Origin: Bradyrhizobium zhanjiangense
Lineage (GTDB): Bacteria; Pseudomonadota; Alphaproteobacteria; Rhizobiales; Xanthobacteraceae
Assembly: GCF_004114935.1 (NCBI RefSeq)
Contig: NZ_CP022221.1
Location: forward strand, 8,143,001 to 8,207,000
DNA: 64,000 nucleotides
Direction: 5' to 3'
Under the pieces are notes generated by a model. The model had not been told where the DNA came from. It searched no databases and worked only from the letters and a program-made list of their open reading frames with translations. This document shows, one piece after another, positions 1-10,887 of the stretch. Positions within the stretch are counted from its first letter, which is position 1. Each line of letters starts with the position of its first letter. A program made the translations under genes and the position numbers.

Positions 1-1306
1 GATGAATGGCCTCGCGCAAGGCCTGCCAGTGCAGCACCGGCGCCTTGAAGCCAAACGTCTCCGCACTCTTGATGCCGCGATCGAAGGCGACCCAGGTCAT
101 GACTTTGGAGAAGACGTAGTGTTTGGGCTGGCCGCGGCGCTCCCAGATGCCGTGATCGGGCCGGTCCCAGACCTCGGCGAGATGATTGAGCACTGCGCAT
201 TCCAGCGCCCAGCTCTGCTCGTCGAGCTTGAGCTTCACCATGCGCGACTGGTGGAAAACGTCAATCAGCTCGCCATAGACGTCGAGCTGAAGCTGCGCAT
301 GCGCGGCATTGCCGACGCGCACCGGCCGGGCGCCCTCATAGCCGTCGAGCCAGCCCGCCTCCCATTCCAAGAGTCGCCGATGGCCCCAGATGCCGTACAT
401 GATCTGCATGTTCGAGGGCGAGCCGGCGGCGGCGCGCAAGAGCCAATTGTGCCAGGCCAAGGCTTCGTCGGTATAGCCCGAGTTCATCAGCGCAAGCAGC
501 GTGAAGGTGGCATCGCGCAGCCAGCAGAAGCGATAGTCCCAGTTCCTGCTGCCCCCGAGCTTTTCCGGCAATGAGGTGGTGGGTGCCGCCACGATGCCGC
601 CGGTGGGGGCGAAGGTCAGCGCTTTCAGCGTGATCAGCGAGCGTACGATGAGATCGTGATAGCCGCCGTCGCGGGTGCAATGGCTGCACCAGTCGTGCCA
701 GAATCTTTCGGTCTCCTGTAGCGCGATCTCCGGGTCGATCGGCGCCGGCGGCTCGATATGCGAGGGCCCGTAGGTCAGCACGAAGGGTATGGTCTGGCCG
801 GCCGTCACCTCGAAGTCGGAAACCGTGGTCAGATCCTCGCCGCGGGTCTCGACAGGCGTGCGCAGCACAATCATGTCCGGGCCGGCGATTGCCATCAGAG
901 AATGGTCGATCCGCCGCACCCAGGGAATATCGGCGCCGAAGCCGAAGCGGATGACGAGCTGCATCCGCATCTTCACCGCGCCGCTGATACCGCGGACGAG
1001 CCTCACGATGTCGGATGCCTTGCCGCGTGGCGGCATGAAGTCGATCAGCGCGACGGTGCCGCTCTTCGTCTCGATGCGGGTTTCGAGGATGAGTGAATGA
1101 CCAAGATAACGGCGCGACGTAGCCGTGACATCCTCGCTGGGTGCGATCAGCCAGCGGCCGTTCTTGTGCGTGCCGAGGATCGCGGCAAAGCAGGCGTCGG
1201 AATCGAAGGCCGGCCAGCACAGCCAGTCGATCGAGCCGTTGCGCCCGACCAGCGCCGCGGTCTCGCAGTCGCCTATCAGCGCATAGTCCTCGATCCTCTG
1301 AGACAA
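1..1306 (-). CDS. Glycoside hydrolase family 15 protein (glucoamylase/trehalase-like), 3' end outside window
   Basis: Translating the minus strand from a TTG at 1306 gives a continuous protein of about 435 residues that runs off the left edge. It begins MSQRIEDYALIGDCETAAL and soon shows NGSIDWLCWPAFDSDACF, the opening of bacterial GH15 proteins. Further on come SRNWDYRFCWLRDATFTL and RPDHGIWERRG, the latter carrying a Glu of the (alpha/alpha)6 barrel active site, then HYVFSKVMTWVAFDR. The family hydrolyses alpha-glucosidic bonds, as in maltodextrin or trehalose; substrate cannot be told from sequence. An in-frame stop, which is the malQ stop, lies just upstream, and no ATG lies between, so TTG is the best start. 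It is probably co-transcribed with malQ, 30 bp away. Confidence 0.85.
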   Translation of the reverse strand, partial: MSQRIEDYALIGDCETAALVGRNGSIDWLCWPAFDSDACFAAILGTHKNGRWLIAPSEDVTATSRRYLGHSLILETRIETKSGTVALIDFMPPRGKASDIVRLVRGISGAVKMRMQLVIRFGFGADIPWVRRIDHSLMAIAGPDMIVLRTPVETRGEDLTTVSDFEVTAGQTIPFVLTYGPSHIEPPAPIDPEIALQETERFWHDWCSHCTRDGGYHDLIVRSLITLKALTFAPTGGIVAAPTTSLPEKLGGSRNWDYRFCWLRDATFTLLALMNSGYTDEALAWHNWLLRAAAGSPSNMQIMYGIWGHRRLLEWEAGWLDGYEGARPVRVGNAAHAQLQLDVYGELIDVFHQSRMVKLKLDEQSWALECAVLNHLAEVWDRPDHGIWERRGQPKHYVFSKVMTWVAFDRGIKSAETFGFKAPVLHWQALREAIH

Positions 1307-1336
1307 TGTCGTTCGAGCCTGAGAAACCCCGGCTGT

Positions 1337-3298
1337 TCAACTCCCGCCGGTCAATGAACGTTCCCGCGTCGCGGCCTTCAAAGCCGCGAGATCGACCTTG
1401 GAGGCGATCTTGTCGAGTGTAACAGGAAGCCGCTGGCGCCAGTTCGGATGCTCGTCGATCGTGCCGGGGATGTTGGGCTGATCGATCACGCCGAGCAGAT
1501 CCTCCAGCGACACCGCGAGCAGCCGCGACGGCGTGCGCGACAGGAAGGCGAGTACGGAATAGAGATCGTTGGCGTTGATGCCGTTCTGGCGCAAAATCTC
1601 GTCGAGCCTGCCGAGCGCGTCCCAGCGCGCCTGCTCGCTTTCGCCGGGATCGATCCCGAGCGAAAGCTTCATCTTGAGGTCGCTGAAGGAGCGCCAGCCG
1701 GCATAGGTCGACAGGTCGTGCGTATTCAGCGTGACGAGTGCGTTGGGCCGGTAGTGGTCGACATTGCGGAAGTGGCCGGCATCGTCGCGCTCGAACATCA
1801 TGACGAGGTAGGACCAGATGCCGAAATCCTGCATGGTCTCGCGGAAGCCTTCCGGCACGGTGCCGAGGTCCTCGCCGATCACGATGCATTTATGAGCCGC
1901 ACTCTCGCACGCCACCGCCGCCAGCAGCGCCTCGAACGGCATCTGCACATAGGCACCGTTGTCGGGCTTGAAACCGCGCGGCACCAGATAAAGTCGCTTC
2001 AAGCCAAGCACGTGATCGAGCCTGATGGCACCTGCATGGCGCATCGAGGCCGCGAGCATGTCGGCGAACGGCACGAAGGATTGGGCCTCCAGGCCGCCGG
2101 CGTTGAAGCCGGCGAGGCCCCAGTCCTGGCCGACGGTATTGAGCACATCGGGCGGCGCGCCGACGGCGAGATGGCGCGAAATCGCCATCTGCTCGTTCCA
2201 GGCATCGAAGCCGTTGGATTGCACGCCGACGGCAACGTCGAGATAGAGCCCGACCGGCATGCCGAGCTGGCTGGCCAGCTCCTTGGCCGCATGCAACTGG
2301 CTGTCAGCCGTCCATTGCACGAATTCGACGAACTCGACATCGCGCTTGTCGGACCCATTGCGCAGCGCAGCGCATGTCGCATCGTCGGGCTTTTGCCATT
2401 CCACCGGCCATTCCCACCATGGCGCGGTGAAACGATGGCGCAGCACTTCGAAGCAGGCAAAGCGGGACAACAGCGGACCGCGGGCGGCGCGGAAGGCGTC
2501 AAACTCCCGGCGGCGTGCTTCGCTCGCGCTCGTCACGAAACTGTTGAAGGCAGCGCGCAGGCCCAGCCATTTCAACGCCGCCATGTCCGCGTATGGCACA
2601 CGATCGCCCTCGCGCAGCCGTGCTGCGGTCGCGGCGGCATCCGGCACGAGGTCGGGCGCAAATTCCGGGATCGCCGCGACGTCGATATAGAGCGGATTGA
2701 GAAACAGCCGGCTGTTCGGCGAATAGGGGCTGCAATCGGCGGGGTGGTCATCGAACAGCACATGCAACGGATTGAGCCCAACGCCGTCGGCCCCCAATTG
2801 CTTGGCGAGCCGGACGAGATCGGCCAGGTCCGTGAAGTCACCGATACCCCAATTGCGGTTGGAGCGGACGCTGTAGAGCTGCACGGCAAGCAACCAGCCG
2901 CGGTCGAAATCGCCGCCGAAGGCGCGCTCGGGCGCCACGATCATCGGCACCTCTTCCGTCACACCTTCGGCATCGGTCAGCGTCAAACGGTGATAGCCGA
3001 GCGGCAGACCGGCCGGCCAGGCGATCACTGGCTCGCGCGTCTCGCCTTGCGCAATCGATTTGCCGTTTGCGGCCAATTTCCATTGCAGCGGTGGCGCACC
3101 GATGGCCGCCAATTCAGTCCGCGGATGCCCCAAGGCGCGCACCACCACCGGCCCGCCAACGAAGCGGTAAACCCGCTTCTCGGGCAGGGCGTCGAGGATG
3201 GATTTGAGGGCCACGGGGTCGGTGACCCGCAGCTTACCCAGGGCATCGATGAATTCGGACTGGACGCCCTTGATCCGGGCTTGAGTTATGAGATCCAT
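1337..3298 (-). CDS. malQ: 4-alpha-glucanotransferase (amylomaltase, GH77)
   Basis: A cytoplasmic 653-residue enzyme that transfers maltodextrin segments between alpha-1,4-glucans and releases glucose. GH77 landmarks are visible: RNWGIGDFTDLADLV near residue 150, a nucleophile-region motif IRLDHVLGLKRLY, the acid/base-region motif VIGEDLGTVPEGF, and LNTHDLSTYAGW with the third catalytic aspartate. An N-terminal region of about 130 residues precedes the barrel, as in long proteobacterial MalQ. It is divergent from the glgE-like operon, with 203 bp between starts, and upstream of the GH15 gene in the same direction. Together they suggest recycling of linear glucans left by debranching. Length and motifs look intact. 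Confidence 0.93.
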   Translation of the reverse strand: MDLITQARIKGVQSEFIDALGKLRVTDPVALKSILDALPEKRVYRFVGGPVVVRALGHPRTELAAIGAPPLQWKLAANGKSIAQGETREPVIAWPAGLPLGYHRLTLTDAEGVTEEVPMIVAPERAFGGDFDRGWLLAVQLYSVRSNRNWGIGDFTDLADLVRLAKQLGADGVGLNPLHVLFDDHPADCSPYSPNSRLFLNPLYIDVAAIPEFAPDLVPDAAATAARLREGDRVPYADMAALKWLGLRAAFNSFVTSASEARRREFDAFRAARGPLLSRFACFEVLRHRFTAPWWEWPVEWQKPDDATCAALRNGSDKRDVEFVEFVQWTADSQLHAAKELASQLGMPVGLYLDVAVGVQSNGFDAWNEQMAISRHLAVGAPPDVLNTVGQDWGLAGFNAGGLEAQSFVPFADMLAASMRHAGAIRLDHVLGLKRLYLVPRGFKPDNGAYVQMPFEALLAAVACESAAHKCIVIGEDLGTVPEGFRETMQDFGIWSYLVMMFERDDAGHFRNVDHYRPNALVTLNTHDLSTYAGWRSFSDLKMKLSLGIDPGESEQARWDALGRLDEILRQNGINANDLYSVLAFLSRTPSRLLAVSLEDLLGVIDQPNIPGTIDEHPNWRQRLPVTLDKIASKVDLAALKAATRERSLTGGS

Positions 3299-3375
3299 TC
3301 GGCACGCAGCTTGCAGGCCACCCTTTTGCCGGGGGCATCGATTTAACGAGGCAGCGAAAGACGTTGGTCGGGCTT

Positions 3376-3401
3376 AACTCACAAACCGCGCCTGCCGTTC
3401 C
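3376..3401 (-). promoter_or_regulatory. Candidate EcfG (general stress sigma) promoter for malQ
   Basis: On the minus strand GGAAC (3401-3397) is followed after 17 nt by AGTT (3379-3376). This is one mismatch from the alphaproteobacterial EcfG consensus GGAAC-N16/17-CGTT. It lies about 80 bp upstream of malQ. Short motifs like this also occur by chance. Confidence 0.3.
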
Positions 3402-3406
3402 CCGCC

Positions 3407-3432
3407 GGAACTAATGACACACAAGCGGCTTT
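3407..3432 (+). promoter_or_regulatory. Candidate EcfG promoter for the glgE-like/treS/glgB/glgX/treZ/treY operon
   Basis: GGAAC (3407-3411) is followed after 17 nt by CTTT (3429-3432), one mismatch from GGAAC-N17-CGTT. It lies about 70 bp upstream of the GTG at 3502 and almost back to back with a similar site facing malQ. Stress-sigma control of trehalose synthesis is known in alphaproteobacteria. The assignment here is inference. Confidence 0.35.
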
Positions 3433-3501
3433 TTATATAGGTATCAAGCGTAGGTTCCCGACAAGGGAAACGGGCCCTGCTTTCTTGTCAATGGCATCAC
3501 C

Positions 3502-5448
3502 GTGAACAAGACAATTCAAACTGTCGAAAGTGCCGCAGCCGGCAGCGCTTTCCTCATCGAAGACGTCTATCCCTTGATCGATGGCGGCCGCTTCGCCGTG
3601 AAGCGGATCGCGGGCGACCGGGTCGAGGTCTGGGCCGACATCTATCGCGATGGCGATGCCGTGATCGGCGCCGCGCTGCTGTGGCGCCGCGAGCAGGACC
3701 GCGAATGGCAGCGTGAGCCGATGAGCCATCATGGCAATGACCGCTGGTCGGGCGCCTTCGTCCCGACCACGGCCGGTCAATACATCTACGCCATCGAAGC
3801 CTGGACCGACGAGTTCGCCACCTGGTCCCACGGCGTCGCGCGCAAACAACGCGCCGGTGCGGACGTCACTCTCGACGCGATCGAGGGCGCCGGCCTCTTG
3901 ACCAAGGCGCATGGCGCACGGCAAGACGCAGCAGTGGTCATCATCAGGCAATGCGAGGACTATCTGCAGAGCGGCGAGGTCGGCCCGCTGCTCGCAACCG
4001 AGCTCGGCGAAGCCATGGCCGAGAGCCAGTCGCGGCCCGACCTCACTCGCTCGGCCCTCTTTCCGCTGATCATCGACCGCGACAAGGCGCGCTTTGGCGC
4101 CTGGTACCAGATGATGCCGCGCAGCCAGAGCCGGATCCCCGGCCAGCACGGCACGCTTCGCGACTGCATCGCCCGCGTACCCGACATCGCCGCGATGGGT
4201 TTTGACGTGCTCTACTTCACGCCGATCCACCCGATCGGCCACACCCGCCGCAAGGGCCGCAACAATGCGCAGGTGGCGAGTGCAGGCGATCCCGGCTCGC
4301 CCTATGCGATCGGGACGATGGAAGGCGGCCACGATGCGCTGCATCCCGAACTCGGCACGATCGAGGATTTCCGCGCATTGGTTGCGACCTGCCTGGAATA
4401 CGGCCTCGAGCTCGCGCTCGACTTCGCCGTGCAATGCTCGCCGGACCATCCCTGGCTGACGCAGCATCCGGAATGGTTCAAGTGGCGGCCGGATCGCTCG
4501 GTACGGACGGCGGATGGCCCCTATTCGGACATCGTCATCCCAGATTTCAACTCCGTAGACAGGCCTGGACTGTGGAACGCGTTTCGTGATGCCATGCTGT
4601 TGTGGATCGACCATGGCGTGACCATCTTCGCCATCGACAATCACGACACCGCGCCGCTTCCGTTCTGGGAATGGCTGATCCGCGACATCCGCCGCCGCCA
4701 TCCCGAGGTGATCCTGTTCTCCAAGACCTTTGCGCGGCCGAAGCTGATGAAGGGCCTCGCCAAGCTCGGCTTTGCGCAGTCCTTCACCCATTTCCCCTGG
4801 CGCACCTCGCGGTGGGAGCTGGAGCAATATCTCGGCGAGCTGACGCGCTATCCCGAACGCGACTTCTATCGACCGAACCTGTTCGTCAACACAGCGGACC
4901 TGCTGCCCTATCACCTCCAGAGCGGCGAAGCATGGGCGTTCAAGTCGCGCCTCGCGCTGGCCGCGACGCTGTCGGGCAATTACGGCATCTTTGGCGGATT
5001 CGAGCTCTTGGAGCACGAGGCGATTCCCGGCCGTGAAGAATATCTGGATTCCGAAAAATACCAGATCAAGCAGCGCGACTGGGACAGGCCCGGCAACATC
5101 AAGCCCTACATCACCGCGCTCAATCGTGTCCGCAACGAGAATGCGGCGCTCCGGCAGACGGCCAATTTGCGCTTCCTCGGCGTCGAGGATGGCGAATCCA
5201 TTGCCTTCGCCAAGGAGGCAGCCGAGCCCGCCAACACCGTCATCGTCGTGATCGCGCTGTCGCGCCATGTGCGCGAATTCTGGCTGCCGCTCGGTGACGT
5301 CACCGTTGACGTCGGCGGGCAGCGACAACATGTGACGGCACTCGAAAACCTCCTCACCGGCGAACAGTCCCGCATCGAATGGGGCGGGGTCAGGCTGCGT
5401 ATCGATCCCGAGCGCGATCCGGCGCTCTTGTTCCGCGGCCTGGCGTAA
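3502..5448 (+). CDS. GlgE-like GH13 protein (maltose-1-phosphate maltosyltransferase homologue) with altered active site
   Basis: A 648-residue homologue of GlgE, which extends alpha-1,4-glucan using maltose 1-phosphate. The family N-terminal domain is present ([25 protein letters not shown]), as are the GH13 barrel motifs [26 protein letters not shown] and [14 protein letters not shown]. The putative nucleophile D379 is kept in [17 protein letters not shown]. Three things are wrong for a working GlgE. The residue 29 positions after the nucleophile, Glu acid/base in characterised enzymes (D394/E423 in Streptomyces), is Lys408 (LFSKTFARP). The conserved Arg two before the nucleophile is Ala377. 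The ENPPKKY phosphate-binding loop is shortened to ADGPY near residues 337-341. The frame is intact and leads the operon. The start is GTG; a nearby upstream ATG meets a stop after four codons. Databases would likely label it glgE; activity is doubtful. Confidence 0.88.
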   Translation: MNKTIQTVESAAAGSAFLIEDVYPLIDGGRFAVKRIAGDRVEVWADIYRDGDAVIGAALLWRREQDREWQREPMSHHGNDRWSGAFVPTTAGQYIYAIEAWTDEFATWSHGVARKQRAGADVTLDAIEGAGLLTKAHGARQDAAVVIIRQCEDYLQSGEVGPLLATELGEAMAESQSRPDLTRSALFPLIIDRDKARFGAWYQMMPRSQSRIPGQHGTLRDCIARVPDIAAMGFDVLYFTPIHPIGHTRRKGRNNAQVASAGDPGSPYAIGTMEGGHDALHPELGTIEDFRALVATCLEYGLELALDFAVQCSPDHPWLTQHPEWFKWRPDRSVRTADGPYSDIVIPDFNSVDRPGLWNAFRDAMLLWIDHGVTIFAIDNHDTAPLPFWEWLIRDIRRRHPEVILFSKTFARPKLMKGLAKLGFAQSFTHFPWRTSRWELEQYLGELTRYPERDFYRPNLFVNTADLLPYHLQSGEAWAFKSRLALAATLSGNYGIFGGFELLEHEAIPGREEYLDSEKYQIKQRDWDRPGNIKPYITALNRVRNENAALRQTANLRFLGVEDGESIAFAKEAAEPANTVIVVIALSRHVREFWLPLGDVTVDVGGQRQHVTALENLLTGEQSRIEWGGVRLRIDPERDPALLFRGLA

Positions 5449-5459
5449 GGGTTCATGCC

Positions 5460-8400
5460 ATGAATGTTCTGTCTTCCGTCGACACCAAGAAAGCCGAGGC
5501 TGCCGAGATCGTGGACGAGCTCTGGTACAAGGACGCCATCATCTACCAGCTCCACGTCAAGGCGTTTGCCGACAGCAACAATGACGGCATCGGCGACTTC
5601 GCCGGGCTGACGGAGAAGCTGCCCTATCTCCAGGAACTCGGCGTCACCGCGCTGTGGCTGCTGCCGTTCTACCCCTCGCCTGGCCGCGACGACGGTTACG
5701 ACATCGCCGATTACGGCGCGGTCAATCCCGATTTCGGGACGATGAAGGATTTCAAGCGCTTCATCCAGGAGGCGCAGAAGCGGGGCCTGCGCGTCATCAC
5801 CGAGCTGGTCGTCAATCACACCTCGGACCAGCACAAATGGTTCAAGCGCGCGCGCCGCAGCCATCCGGGCTCGAGCGCCCGCAACTGGTATGTCTGGAGC
5901 GACACCGATCAGAAATACCAGGGCACGCGCATCATCTTCACCGACACGGAGAAGTCGAACTGGACCTGGGACCCCGAGGCCGGCGCGTTCTACTGGCACC
6001 GCTTCTTCTCGCACCAGCCGGACCTCAATTTCGACAATCCGCGCGTGGTGAGCGCGCTCATCCAGGTGATGAAGCGCTGGCTCGATGCCGGTGTCGACGG
6101 CTTCCGGTTGGATGCCATTCCCTATCTGTGCGAGCGCGAGGGCACCTCGAACGAGAACCTGCCCGAGACGCATGCGATCATCAAGCGCTTGCGCCAGGAG
6201 CTCGACGCCTACTCCAAGGGCAAGCTGCTGCTGGCCGAGGCCAATCAATGGCCGGAGGACGTGCAGGAATATTTCGGCCGTGGCGACGAGTGCCACATGG
6301 CCTATCATTTCCCGCTGATGCCGCGGATCTACATGGCGATCGCGCAGGAGGACCGTTTCCCGATCACCGACATCCTGCGCCAGACCCCGGACATTCCGGC
6401 GAGCTGCCAATGGGCGCTGTTCCTGCGCAACCATGACGAATTGACGCTGGAGATGGTCACCGACGTCGAGCGCGACTATCTCTGGACCACCTACGCCAAC
6501 GACCCACGCGCGCGCATCAATGTCGGCATCCGCCGGCGCCTTGCGCCGCTGATGGACAATGACCGCCGCAAGATCGAGCTGATGAACTCGCTGCTGCTGT
6601 CCTTCCCCGGCACGCCGATCGTCTATTACGGCGACGAGATTGGCATGGGCGACAACATCTATCTCGGCGACCGCAACGGCGTGCGCACGCCGATGCAGTG
6701 GAGCCCGGACCGCAACGGCGGCTTCTCACGCTGCGACCCGGCCCGCCTCTACGCGCCGCTGATCATGGACCCGGTCTACGGCTACGAGTCGGTGAACGTG
6801 GAGGCGCAGTCGCGCAGCCTGTCCTCGCTGCTCAGCGCCACCAAGCGGCTGATCTCGGTGCGCAAGTCGACGCTTGCCTTCGGCCGCGGCACCATGACCT
6901 TCATCCGCCCGGCCAACCGCGCCGTGCTGGCTTACGTCCGGCAATATCGCGACGAGGTGATCCTCTGCGTCGCCAATTTGTCGCGCGCCGCGCAGGCGAC
7001 CGAGCTTGACCTGTCGCCTTGGAAGGACCGCATCCCGCAGGAAATGCTCGGCCGCACGCGCTTCCCCGCGATCGGCGAGCTGCCCTACATGATCACGCTG
7101 GGGCCCTACGGCTTCTACTGGTTCCAGCTTCAGGAGCGCGACAAGTCCGAGCCGGTGACGCCGCGCGCGGTGCCGGAGTTCGAGACGCTGGTGGTGCCGG
7201 TGAACTCGAACTGGGTGTCGCTCGCCCGCGAGCGCGGCGTGTTCGAGCGCGACGTGCTGCCGGGATTCCTGTCGCGGACGCGATGGTATCCCGAGCACAA
7301 TGCCAAGCACATCAAGACCACGCTGACCTCGGCGGCGCCGTTCTGCGACATCGGCGACAACCGGCCCTGGATCGCGTTCTTCGAGACCAAGCAGGGGAAC
7401 GAGACGACACGCTACGTGCTGCCGTTGCAGATCGAGTGGGTGCGCTTCGATCGCGAACGCTTCAACCCGAAGGCGCTCGCCGCAGTGCGTCAGGGCGCGC
7501 GCGAAGGCACGCTGCTCGATGTCGCGACCGAGCAGATCTTCATCGGCCTGTTCCTGCGCAATTTGTCGCAGAACCTGGCAGTGGAAGAGAACAATCTGCG
7601 GCTGGAATTCAAGGCGACCAGCCGGTTTGCCGATTACATCATCAAGGAACCCGAACGCATCCGCGCGATCGAGCAGTCGAACAGCACCGCGCTGATCGAC
7701 AATCAATACGTCGCCAAGATCTATCGTCGGCTCGAAAGCGGCATCAGTCCCGAGATCGAGATCGGCCACTATCTCACAGAGGTCGCCCGCTTTGCCAACA
7801 CGCCGGCCCTGCTGGGTAGCGTCGAGCTGGTCGAGGGCGAGCAGCGCAGCGCGCTCGGCGTGCTGCATGCCTATGTCGAGAACCAGGGCGACGGCTGGAC
7901 TGTGACCACGGGCTATCTCGATCGCTATATCGACGAGCAGCGCGTATTGCCGGCGGGCGAAACGCTCCGCGAAACCCAGGAGCAGGCGCCTTATCTGCAC
8001 TTCATCGCGCAGATCGGCCGGCGGCTCGGCGAGCTGCATGTCGCGCTGGCCGCGGCAAAGCCGGACGAGCTCGCTCCGGAGCCGATCGGCTCCTCGTACA
8101 TCACGCGCCTCGTCTCCGACCTCAAGGCGCGCGCCGAGCGGGTCTTCGAACGGCTGGCCGACAGCCGCGACGGCCTGCGGGAGGCGGACCGGCCGCTGAT
8201 CGATCAGCTCACGGAGGCGCGCGCGACCCTGCCCGACCGGCTGAATGCGCTATTGCCTTCCGGGATCGGCGGGTTGAACATCCGTCATCATGGCGACTTC
8301 CGTCTCGGGCAAACTCTGATCGTGAAGGACGATATCTTCATCATCGACTTCGACGGCGATCCGCGTGTGCCATTGGCCGACAAGCGGCGCAAGGCGCCGG

Positions 8401-8753
8401 CCGCGCGCGACGTCGCGGGCCTGATCCACTCGATTGATGTTTCGGTCAACGCGGCCCTCAGTCGCGCGCTCACGGGCGCTTCCGATGAGCAGGGCCGGCT
8501 CGCGGCTGCGCTCGACGAATGGCGCGAGCGCGCTACCGCAACCTTCTTGTCCGCCTATCGCGAAACCATGACCGATCGGCGGCTGTGGCCGCAAGATCCG
8601 CAGTCCGCGGACGGCCTGATAAGTTTCTTCCTGCTTGATCAAGCGTTCAACGAAGTAGAGTACGAGCTGTCCCACCGGCCTGAGGGGCTCAATGCGCCGC
8701 TGACCGGACTGCTTCGCATTCTGTCCAGTGCCGAGAGCGAAGCCCATGCCTAA
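5460..8753 (+). CDS. treS: Trehalose synthase fused to maltokinase (TreS-Mak)
   Basis: A 1097-residue two-domain cytoplasmic protein. Residues 1 to about 550 are a GH13 trehalose synthase interconverting trehalose and maltose: [15 protein letters not shown] at the start, nucleophile D218 in [11 protein letters not shown], acid/base E260 in [12 protein letters not shown], third Asp D326 in [11 protein letters not shown]. Residues from about 600 to the end resemble maltokinase (Pep2/Mak), which makes maltose 1-phosphate. They include the catalytic loop [10 protein letters not shown] (D946) and the metal-binding stretch [21 protein letters not shown] 5460 is preferred because it follows the glgE-like stop by 11 nt and gives the family N-terminus. 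It overlaps glgB by 8 nt. Mak normally feeds GlgE, so its pairing with a GlgE lacking key residues is puzzling. Confidence 0.93.
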   Translation: MNVLSSVDTKKAEAAEIVDELWYKDAIIYQLHVKAFADSNNDGIGDFAGLTEKLPYLQELGVTALWLLPFYPSPGRDDGYDIADYGAVNPDFGTMKDFKRFIQEAQKRGLRVITELVVNHTSDQHKWFKRARRSHPGSSARNWYVWSDTDQKYQGTRIIFTDTEKSNWTWDPEAGAFYWHRFFSHQPDLNFDNPRVVSALIQVMKRWLDAGVDGFRLDAIPYLCEREGTSNENLPETHAIIKRLRQELDAYSKGKLLLAEANQWPEDVQEYFGRGDECHMAYHFPLMPRIYMAIAQEDRFPITDILRQTPDIPASCQWALFLRNHDELTLEMVTDVERDYLWTTYANDPRARINVGIRRRLAPLMDNDRRKIELMNSLLLSFPGTPIVYYGDEIGMGDNIYLGDRNGVRTPMQWSPDRNGGFSRCDPARLYAPLIMDPVYGYESVNVEAQSRSLSSLLSATKRLISVRKSTLAFGRGTMTFIRPANRAVLAYVRQYRDEVILCVANLSRAAQATELDLSPWKDRIPQEMLGRTRFPAIGELPYMITLGPYGFYWFQLQERDKSEPVTPRAVPEFETLVVPVNSNWVSLARERGVFERDVLPGFLSRTRWYPEHNAKHIKTTLTSAAPFCDIGDNRPWIAFFETKQGNETTRYVLPLQIEWVRFDRERFNPKALAAVRQGAREGTLLDVATEQIFIGLFLRNLSQNLAVEENNLRLEFKATSRFADYIIKEPERIRAIEQSNSTALIDNQYVAKIYRRLESGISPEIEIGHYLTEVARFANTPALLGSVELVEGEQRSALGVLHAYVENQGDGWTVTTGYLDRYIDEQRVLPAGETLRETQEQAPYLHFIAQIGRRLGELHVALAAAKPDELAPEPIGSSYITRLVSDLKARAERVFERLADSRDGLREADRPLIDQLTEARATLPDRLNALLPSGIGGLNIRHHGDFRLGQTLIVKDDIFIIDFDGDPRVPLADKRRKAPAARDVAGLIHSIDVSVNAALSRALTGASDEQGRLAAALDEWRERATATFLSAYRETMTDRRLWPQDPQSADGLISFFLLDQAFNEVEYELSHRPEGLNAPLTGLLRILSSAESEAHA

Positions 8754-10884
8754 ACTGCCCGCTGAGGCCTACGCGATCATCGAAGGCCGCCACTCCGATC
8801 CCTTCCACTATCTCGGGCTGCATCCCGAGGGCGGTAGAAGCGTGGTGCGCGCCTTTCTCCCCGAAGCCTCCAATGTCGAGGCGGTCGGCGAGCATGGCGA
8901 AGTCGCCCCGCTCGACCGTGTGCACGATTCCGGCTTGTTCATCGGGGCCCTGCCCAACGGCTCGAAGCATTACCAGTTGCGCGCAAAGTTCGGCGGCAAC
9001 GTCGTCGAGTTCGAGGACGCCTACCGCTTTCCGCCGATCCTGACCGATTTCGACCTTTATCTGCTCGGCGAAGGCACCCACCAGCGCCTCTACGACAAGC
9101 TCGGCGCCCATCCGATGCGGCACGAAGGTGTCGACGGTATCGGCTTCGTGGTGCTGGCGCCGAATGCGCGGCGGGTGTCCGTGGTCGGCGATTTCAATTT
9201 CTGGGACGGGCGACGCCATCCCATGCGGGTACGCGGCAGCGGCTATTGGGAGCTGTTCATCCCGCATGCGAAGATTGGCGATCACTACAAGTTCGAAGTC
9301 ATAGGCCCGCATGGCCATATGCTTCCGTTGAAATCCGATCCGCTGGCCTTTGCGAGCGAGGTGCGGCCCAAGACAGCGTCGATCGTGTTCGACGAGGCGC
9401 GTCTGCCGCGGCCGCGGCCGGCGCCCGACGGCATCAACGCGCTGTCGGCGCCGATGTCGATCTACGAGGTCCATCTCGGCTCGTGGCGGCGCAAGAACGG
9501 CAATGAATGGCTGACCTATCGCGAACTGGCCGAGCAGCTGCCGGCCTATGCCCGCGACATGGGCTTCACCCATCTCGAATTCCTCCCGGTGAGCGAGCAT
9601 CCGTTCGACGGCTCCTGGGGCTACCAGCCGACCGGCCTCTATGCCCCGACCAGCCGCTTCGGCACGCCGGAGGATTTTGCCGTTCTCGTCGATGCCTGCC
9701 ACCGCGAAGGCGTCGGCGTGCTGCTCGACTGGGTGCCCGGCCACTTCCCGGACGATCCGCACGGGCTAGGTCATTTCGACGGTACCTCGCTCTACGAGCA
9801 CGCCAACCCGCTCCAGGGGCGCCACCTCGACTGGGGCACGCTGATCTACAATTACGGCCGCACCGAAGTGACGAACTTCCTGGTGTCGAACGCGCTGTTC
9901 TGGCTGGAGCGCTACGCGATCGACGGCCTGCGCGTCGATGCCGTGGCATCGATGCTCTATCTCGATTACAGCCGGCCGCCCGGCGCGTGGATTCCGAACC
10001 AGTATGGCGGGCGGGAGAACATCGAGGCGATCAACTTCCTGCGCCGTTTCAACACGGAAGTCTTCGCCCGTTTCCCGCAGGCGACCACGGCGGCCGAGGA
10101 GTCCACCGCCTGGCCTCAGGTCTCACGCCCGGTCGAATTCGGCGGGCTCGGCTTTGGCTACAAGTGGAACATGGGCTGGATGCACGACACGCTGAGCTAC
10201 ATCAGCAAGGATCCGATCTACCGCAAGCACCACCACGGCGAGATCCTGTTCGGCCTGCACTACGCGTTCTCGGAAAACTTCATCCTGCCGCTGTCGCATG
10301 ACGAGGTCGTGCACGGCAAGCGCTCGATCCTCGGCCGGATGCCTGGCGACGAGTGGCAGCGCTTCGCGAACTTGCGCGCCTATTACAGCTTCATGTTCGG
10401 CCATCCCGGCAAGAAGCTGTTGTTCATGGGCGCGGAGATCGCGCAGAGCCGCGAATGGAACCATGACCAGTCGCTCGACTGGCACCTGCTCGAATACAAG
10501 TACCACTCCGGCATCCAGGCGCTGATCCGCGACCTCAACCGGCTCTATCGCGCGGTGCCGGCGCTGCACCAGATGGATTGCGACCAGGCCGGCTTCGAAT
10601 GGCTGGTCACCGACGACGCCAACCGCAACGTGTTCGCCTGGCTGCGCAGGGGCTTCGACGAGCAAGCGCGGTGCCTGGTGATCGTCAACTTCTCGCCGAA
10701 CGTCTACCAGAACTATCGCGTTCGCGTGCCCTTTGGCGGCAAGTGGAAGGAAGTGCTCAACTCGGATTCCGCCCACTATGGCGGCAGCAACGTCGGCAAC
10801 ATCGGCGAAGTCCATGCCGAGGGCGGCGAGCTCCGCCTCACCATTCCGCCACTTGCCGCGATCTTCCTCGTTCCGGAAAGCTGA
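8746..10884 (+). CDS. glgB: 1,4-alpha-glucan branching enzyme
   Basis: A 712-residue GH13 enzyme that forms alpha-1,6 branches in glycogen-like glucan. The N-terminal part has the [10 protein letters not shown] start and a CBM48-type module ([17 protein letters not shown]). The barrel carries D398 in [15 protein letters not shown], the Glu pair at 451-452 in AEESTAWP, and [10 protein letters not shown] for the third acid. The ATG at 8746 overlaps the treS stop by 8 nt, which suggests translational coupling. A GTG six codons earlier is possible but less likely. Length and motifs are normal for rhizobial GlgB. Its partners are TreS-Mak upstream and GlgX downstream. Confidence 0.95.
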   Translation: MPKLPAEAYAIIEGRHSDPFHYLGLHPEGGRSVVRAFLPEASNVEAVGEHGEVAPLDRVHDSGLFIGALPNGSKHYQLRAKFGGNVVEFEDAYRFPPILTDFDLYLLGEGTHQRLYDKLGAHPMRHEGVDGIGFVVLAPNARRVSVVGDFNFWDGRRHPMRVRGSGYWELFIPHAKIGDHYKFEVIGPHGHMLPLKSDPLAFASEVRPKTASIVFDEARLPRPRPAPDGINALSAPMSIYEVHLGSWRRKNGNEWLTYRELAEQLPAYARDMGFTHLEFLPVSEHPFDGSWGYQPTGLYAPTSRFGTPEDFAVLVDACHREGVGVLLDWVPGHFPDDPHGLGHFDGTSLYEHANPLQGRHLDWGTLIYNYGRTEVTNFLVSNALFWLERYAIDGLRVDAVASMLYLDYSRPPGAWIPNQYGGRENIEAINFLRRFNTEVFARFPQATTAAEESTAWPQVSRPVEFGGLGFGYKWNMGWMHDTLSYISKDPIYRKHHHGEILFGLHYAFSENFILPLSHDEVVHGKRSILGRMPGDEWQRFANLRAYYSFMFGHPGKKLLFMGAEIAQSREWNHDQSLDWHLLEYKYHSGIQALIRDLNRLYRAVPALHQMDCDQAGFEWLVTDDANRNVFAWLRRGFDEQARCLVIVNFSPNVYQNYRVRVPFGGKWKEVLNSDSAHYGGSNVGNIGEVHAEGGELRLTIPPLAAIFLVPES

Positions 10885-10887
10885 CAC

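Noticed and set aside
336..1889. Long minus-strand open frame across the GH15/malQ junction
   Set aside because: Its translation is Arg/His/Ala-rich with no family features, and it overlaps the GH15 and malQ frames, which carry clear motifs.
1448..3346. 632-codon plus-strand frame antisense to malQ
   Set aside because: It has the composition of an antisense shadow of a high-GC gene; malQ on the other strand has all GH77 motifs.
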